In this document: positions 39,305 through 41,182 of the stretch, in pieces
Layout: every line of letters starts with the position of its first letter
How positions within the stretch are numbered: position 1 is the stretch's first letter
DNA from: Kiritimatiellia bacterium
Lineage (GTDB): Bacteria; Verrucomicrobiota; Kiritimatiellia; RFP12; UBA1067
Assembly: GCA_016284515.1 (NCBI GenBank)
Contig: JAEEOY010000183.1
Location: 1-41,182, forward strand
Direction of reading: 5' to 3'
Length of the DNA: 41,182 nucleotides
Program-made: the position numbers and the translations under genes
The notes under the pieces: generated by a model
Databases searched by the model: none
Told to the model about the DNA's origin: nothing
Seen by the model: the letters and a program-made list of their open reading frames with translations, nothing else

Positions 39305-40471
39305 TTACTTGATGACCCTGGCGCGGATTACCGCCTCGGACGCCTCGAGCGCCTTGACGACGTCAGCGGGAATCGGCGAGTCGGTGTCGATGAGCGTGTA
39401 GGCGTAGTCGCCGCGGCTCTTGTTCGCGATGGCGTCGATGTTCACCTTCGCGTTGCCGAGGATGGACGTGAACTGCCCGATCATGTTCGCCACGTTCTTG
39501 TGGCAGATCGCGACGCGTCCGGCCTTGTTGGCGGCGCCGAGGGAGCACGCCGGATAGTTGACGGAGTTGACGATGTTCCCGTTCTCGAGGTAGTCGCGCA
39601 TCTCCTTGACGGCCATGACCGCGCAATTGTCCTCCGCCTCCTCCGTGGACGCGCCGAGGTGCGGGATGACGATGCAGCCCTTCTGCCCGGCGGTCGTGGA
39701 GTTCGGGAAGTCGGAGACGTACTTGCGGACCTTTCCGGCCTCGATGGCGGCGAGAAGGTCCTTCTCGTTGACGAGCGCGTCGCGCGCGGCGTTGATGATG
39801 ATGACCCCGCGCTTCATCATGGCGATGGCGTCGGCGTTGATCATGCCCTTCGTCTCGGGAAGAGCCGGAACGTGAATCGTGATGAAATCGCACGCGCGGT
39901 AGATCGCCTCGACGTTCTTGCAGTGCTTCACAGCGTGGTCGAGGTTCCATGCGGCGTCGACGGAAAGGTAGGGGTCGTAGCCGAAGACCTCCATGCCGAG
40001 CTCGATCGCGGCGTTCGCGACCTTCTGGCCGATCGCGCCGAGGCCGATGACGCCGAGCCTCTTGCCCTGGATCTCCGTTCCGGCAAAGGCCTTCTTCGCC
40101 TTCTCGGCGGTCTTGTTGATAGCAGGGTCGGCGGCGTTCTCCTTGACCCACTCGATGCCGCCGACGATGTCGCGGCTCGCGAGAAGCATCGCCGCGATGA
40201 CGAGCTCCTTCACGCCGTTTGCGTTCGCGCCGGGCGTGTTGAATACGACTATGCCCTTCTTCGCGTACTCGGCGTGCGGGATGTTGTTGACTCCCGCGCC
40301 AGCGCGGGCGACGGCGAGGAGGTTCGCGCCGGGGACGAGCTCGTCCATCTTGGCGCTTCTGACAAACACGGCGTCGGCCTCTTCGAACTTCTCGGTGCGG
40401 ACGTAGTTCTCGCCCAGGTTGTTGAGCCCGCAGTCCGCAATCGGATTCAGGCAGTTGTACTTGTAGTTCAT
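39305..40471 (-). CDS. serA: Phosphoglycerate dehydrogenase-type enzyme with ACT domain
   Basis: The 388-residue enzyme most likely oxidises 3-phosphoglycerate, the first step of serine synthesis. The NAD motif RLGVIGLGAIGQKVA is near residue 146. VARAGAGVNNIP, NAARDALVNE (Arg near 227) and IPHLGASTEEAEDN (His near 268) match the family. A C-terminal ACT-like domain (NVANMIGQFTSILGNAKVNI) suggests amino-acid feedback control. The usual DVF-x-x-EP segment reads SDFPNSTTAG, so the canonical catalytic Glu is not in its normal place. ATG 40471 is chosen from the conserved start (MNYKYNCLNPIA) and an AAGG ribosome site. Confidence 0.88.
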   Translation of the reverse strand: MNYKYNCLNPIADCGLNNLGENYVRTEKFEEADAVFVRSAKMDELVPGANLLAVARAGAGVNNIPHAEYAKKGIVVFNTPGANANGVKELVIAAMLLASRDIVGGIEWVKENAADPAINKTAEKAKKAFAGTEIQGKRLGVIGLGAIGQKVANAAIELGMEVFGYDPYLSVDAAWNLDHAVKHCKNVEAIYRACDFITIHVPALPETKGMINADAIAMMKRGVIIINAARDALVNEKDLLAAIEAGKVRKYVSDFPNSTTAGQKGCIVIPHLGASTEEAEDNCAVMAVKEMRDYLENGNIVNSVNYPACSLGAANKAGRVAICHKNVANMIGQFTSILGNAKVNIDAIANKSRGDYAYTLIDTDSPIPADVVKALEASEAVIRARVIK

Positions 40472-40537
40472 TTTTACCTTTTTCTTCCTTGTAGAGTTTA
40501 TCTCGGAATTTCCCGTCACGCATGACGGTTGCCTGAT

Positions 40538-40547
40538 ATTATATCAT
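40538..40547 (-). promoter_or_regulatory. Extended -10 promoter of serA
   Basis: Minus-strand ATGATATAAT (TGA-TATAAT) lies 66 nt before ATG 40471. The leader would contain a small open ATG at 40523 in another frame. Confidence 0.55.
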
Positions 40548-40605
40548 AATTTCCGCGCCATCAGCGGCCGGATTCGAACTGCCCGCCTGTAGCCTCCAAA
40601 TTTTC

Positions 40606-40626
40606 ACCGCGGCACATTCGCCGCGC
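40606..40626. repeat. REP-like palindrome, copy 2
   Basis: CGCGGC-ACATTC-GCCGCG (stem 40608-40625) matches the minus-strand copy at 30960-30980 over 21 nt with one mismatch. Confidence 0.6.
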
Positions 40627-40627
40627 T

Positions 40628-40653
40628 CATGGAGACGCGGCTTCCAGCCGCGT
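40628..40653. repeat. 26-nt direct repeat with hairpin, copy 1
   Basis: Begins CATGGAG and contains the perfect palindrome ACGCGGCT-TCC-AGCCGCGT (40635-40653). An identical copy lies at 40693-40718. Confidence 0.8.
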
Positions 40654-40692
40654 CACTCCCGAACCTCGACGCGCCAGGATTCTCGTCTCTCC

Positions 40693-40718
40693 CATGGAGA
40701 CGCGGCTTCCAGCCGCGT
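40693..40718. repeat. 26-nt direct repeat with hairpin, copy 2
   Basis: Identical over 26 nt to 40628-40653, with a period of 65 nt. Confidence 0.8.
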
Positions 40719-40765
40719 TGCCCCCTCAACATTCTTGCCTATAACTTAACTATAATTCCAAGCCA

Positions 40766-40856
40766 TTGCTTTCGCTACTTGGAGTTTTGGAGTTTTGGAG
40801 AACTTGAAATTCAGACGCGTTCTCCCAAACTCCGAAACTCCCAACAGCGAAAGCAA
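40766..40856. repeat. 36-nt imperfect inverted repeat
   Basis: Arms 40766-40801 and 40821-40856 are about 31/36 complementary, including perfect 11-nt ends TTGCTTTCGCT and AGCGAAAGCAA, with a 19-nt loop. The left arm contains tandem GGAGTTTT octamers. Confidence 0.7.
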
Positions 40857-40920
40857 CCGCCAAGGTTATCCTCATTTACATTCCCGTGCGGAGCGTGGGC
40901 GGCGGGCTACCCAGCTAAAC

Positions 40921-40956
40921 CTCTCTGCGCTCTCTGCTTCTCAGCGCCTCTGCGTG
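40921..40956. repeat. CTCTGCG-rich imperfect tandem block
   Basis: Repeated units around CTCTCTGCG, CTCTCTGCTT, CTCAGCG and CCTCTGCGTG. I recall similar sequences as common between genes in planctomycetes and relatives; this is memory, not a search. Confidence 0.45.
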
Positions 40957-41111
40957 AGATATCTTGAAGCGGCGGAATCTCGCGTCATGATACCCGCTAA
41001 AGTGACTTAACGCCTGGGAAACTTTCCAGCGCCGTGGAGGAACAAAAGTTCCAAGAGCGGCGCAAAGTGAAAGACAACAAGCAACAATCGGAAAACAGCC
41101 TCGCGTGCGCG

Positions 41112-41176
41112 CGCGTGGTATGACATACGCATACGGGGATACTTGCGTATCTAGTAAGTGTCTCGCAGACCACGCG
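41112..41176. repeat. Nested inverted repeats at the right edge
   Basis: Outer arms CGCGTGGT (41112-41119) and ACCACGCG (41169-41176) enclose ATACGC (41125-41130) and GCGTAT (41145-41150). The core CATACGGGGATACTTGC resembles palindrome D read on the minus strand. It could be the control region of a gene beyond the window. Confidence 0.5.
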
Positions 41177-41182
41177 TGGGCG

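Larger units (their letters stand above)
40560..41182. other. Long non-coding, repeat-rich stretch at the right edge
   Basis: No credible gene is seen on either strand over about 620 nt; the short frames present lack ribosome sites and overlap repeats. It holds a REP-like palindrome, two direct repeats with hairpins, a 36-nt inverted repeat, a CTCTGCG-rich block (40921-40956), small palindromes such as GGAAACTTTCC and GGAACAAAAGTTCC, and a nested hairpin at the edge. Confidence 0.7.

Noticed and set aside
40561-40600. tRNA-like 3' end on the minus strand (AGTTCGAATCCGGCC)
   Set aside because: The T-loop motif is present, but only about 3 of 5 T-stem pairs form and no acceptor, D or anticodon arms can be built around it. 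At most it is a remnant.
40608-40856. CRISPR array
   Set aside because: Only two identical 26-nt repeats are present, they are internally palindromic, the other repeats differ, and no cas gene is in the window.
1-41182. Prophage, insertion sequence or integron
   Set aside because: I see no transposase, integrase, phage structural gene, att-like duplication or tRNA gene anywhere in the window.

Overview
The window suggests an uncultured, GC-rich, didermic anaerobe of the PVC superphylum, most likely Kiritimatiellota or a close relative. This is inferred from gene content: GLUG and right-handed beta-helix surface proteins with 'choice-of-anchor Q' type motifs, SUMF1-fold proteins, GH123-, GH42- and GH63-like secreted enzymes, and CTCTGCG-type and palindromic intergenic repeats. 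No rRNA or other taxonomic marker confirms it. All 28 genes I support read on the minus strand, so transcription runs from high to low coordinates. Apparent long plus-strand frames are GC-driven shadows.

Right end to left. 40472-41182 is the only long non-coding stretch; it is packed with palindromic, direct and inverted repeats. Then come serA, a type II secretion F protein, an unrecognised protein and dnaG (about 40.5-35.3 kb). A secreted GH30 enzyme overlaps the CCA-adding enzyme, followed by a membrane protein with a PA14-like exterior, a D-2-hydroxyacid dehydrogenase and tsaE (35.2-29.5 kb).

29.5-21.6 kb is a compact exopolysaccharide cluster: Wza-like export lipoprotein, unknown periplasmic protein, outer-membrane beta-barrel, Wzy/O-antigen-ligase-like membrane protein, Wzc-like tyrosine autokinase with very unusual tyrosine-rich ends, and dTDP-glucose 4,6-dehydratase. 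It is followed by a GMP synthetase ATP-pyrophosphatase lacking its amidotransferase domain, argC, a PHP phosphatase and a GT4 glycosyltransferase (21.6-17.6 kb).

17.5-1 is a secreted carbohydrate-degradation region: GH123-like enzyme, TPR/CBM9-like protein, GH63/GH37-like enzyme, small secreted protein, SUMF1-fold protein, two tandem GH42-like paralogs, a beta-helix protein and a GLUG protein running off the left edge. It has no SusC/SusD, transporter or regulator gene in view. Four of its transcription units start 60-71 nt downstream of one shared short palindrome (TATAC-N4-GTATA), suggesting co-regulation. This regulon-like cluster and the tyrosine-rich Wzc system are the best candidates for undescribed biology here.

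Other recurring signals are extended -10 promoters (TATGnTATAAT), three of them 6-7 nt from an ATG and so probably leaderless, and heptanucleotide tandem repeats at gene junctions.
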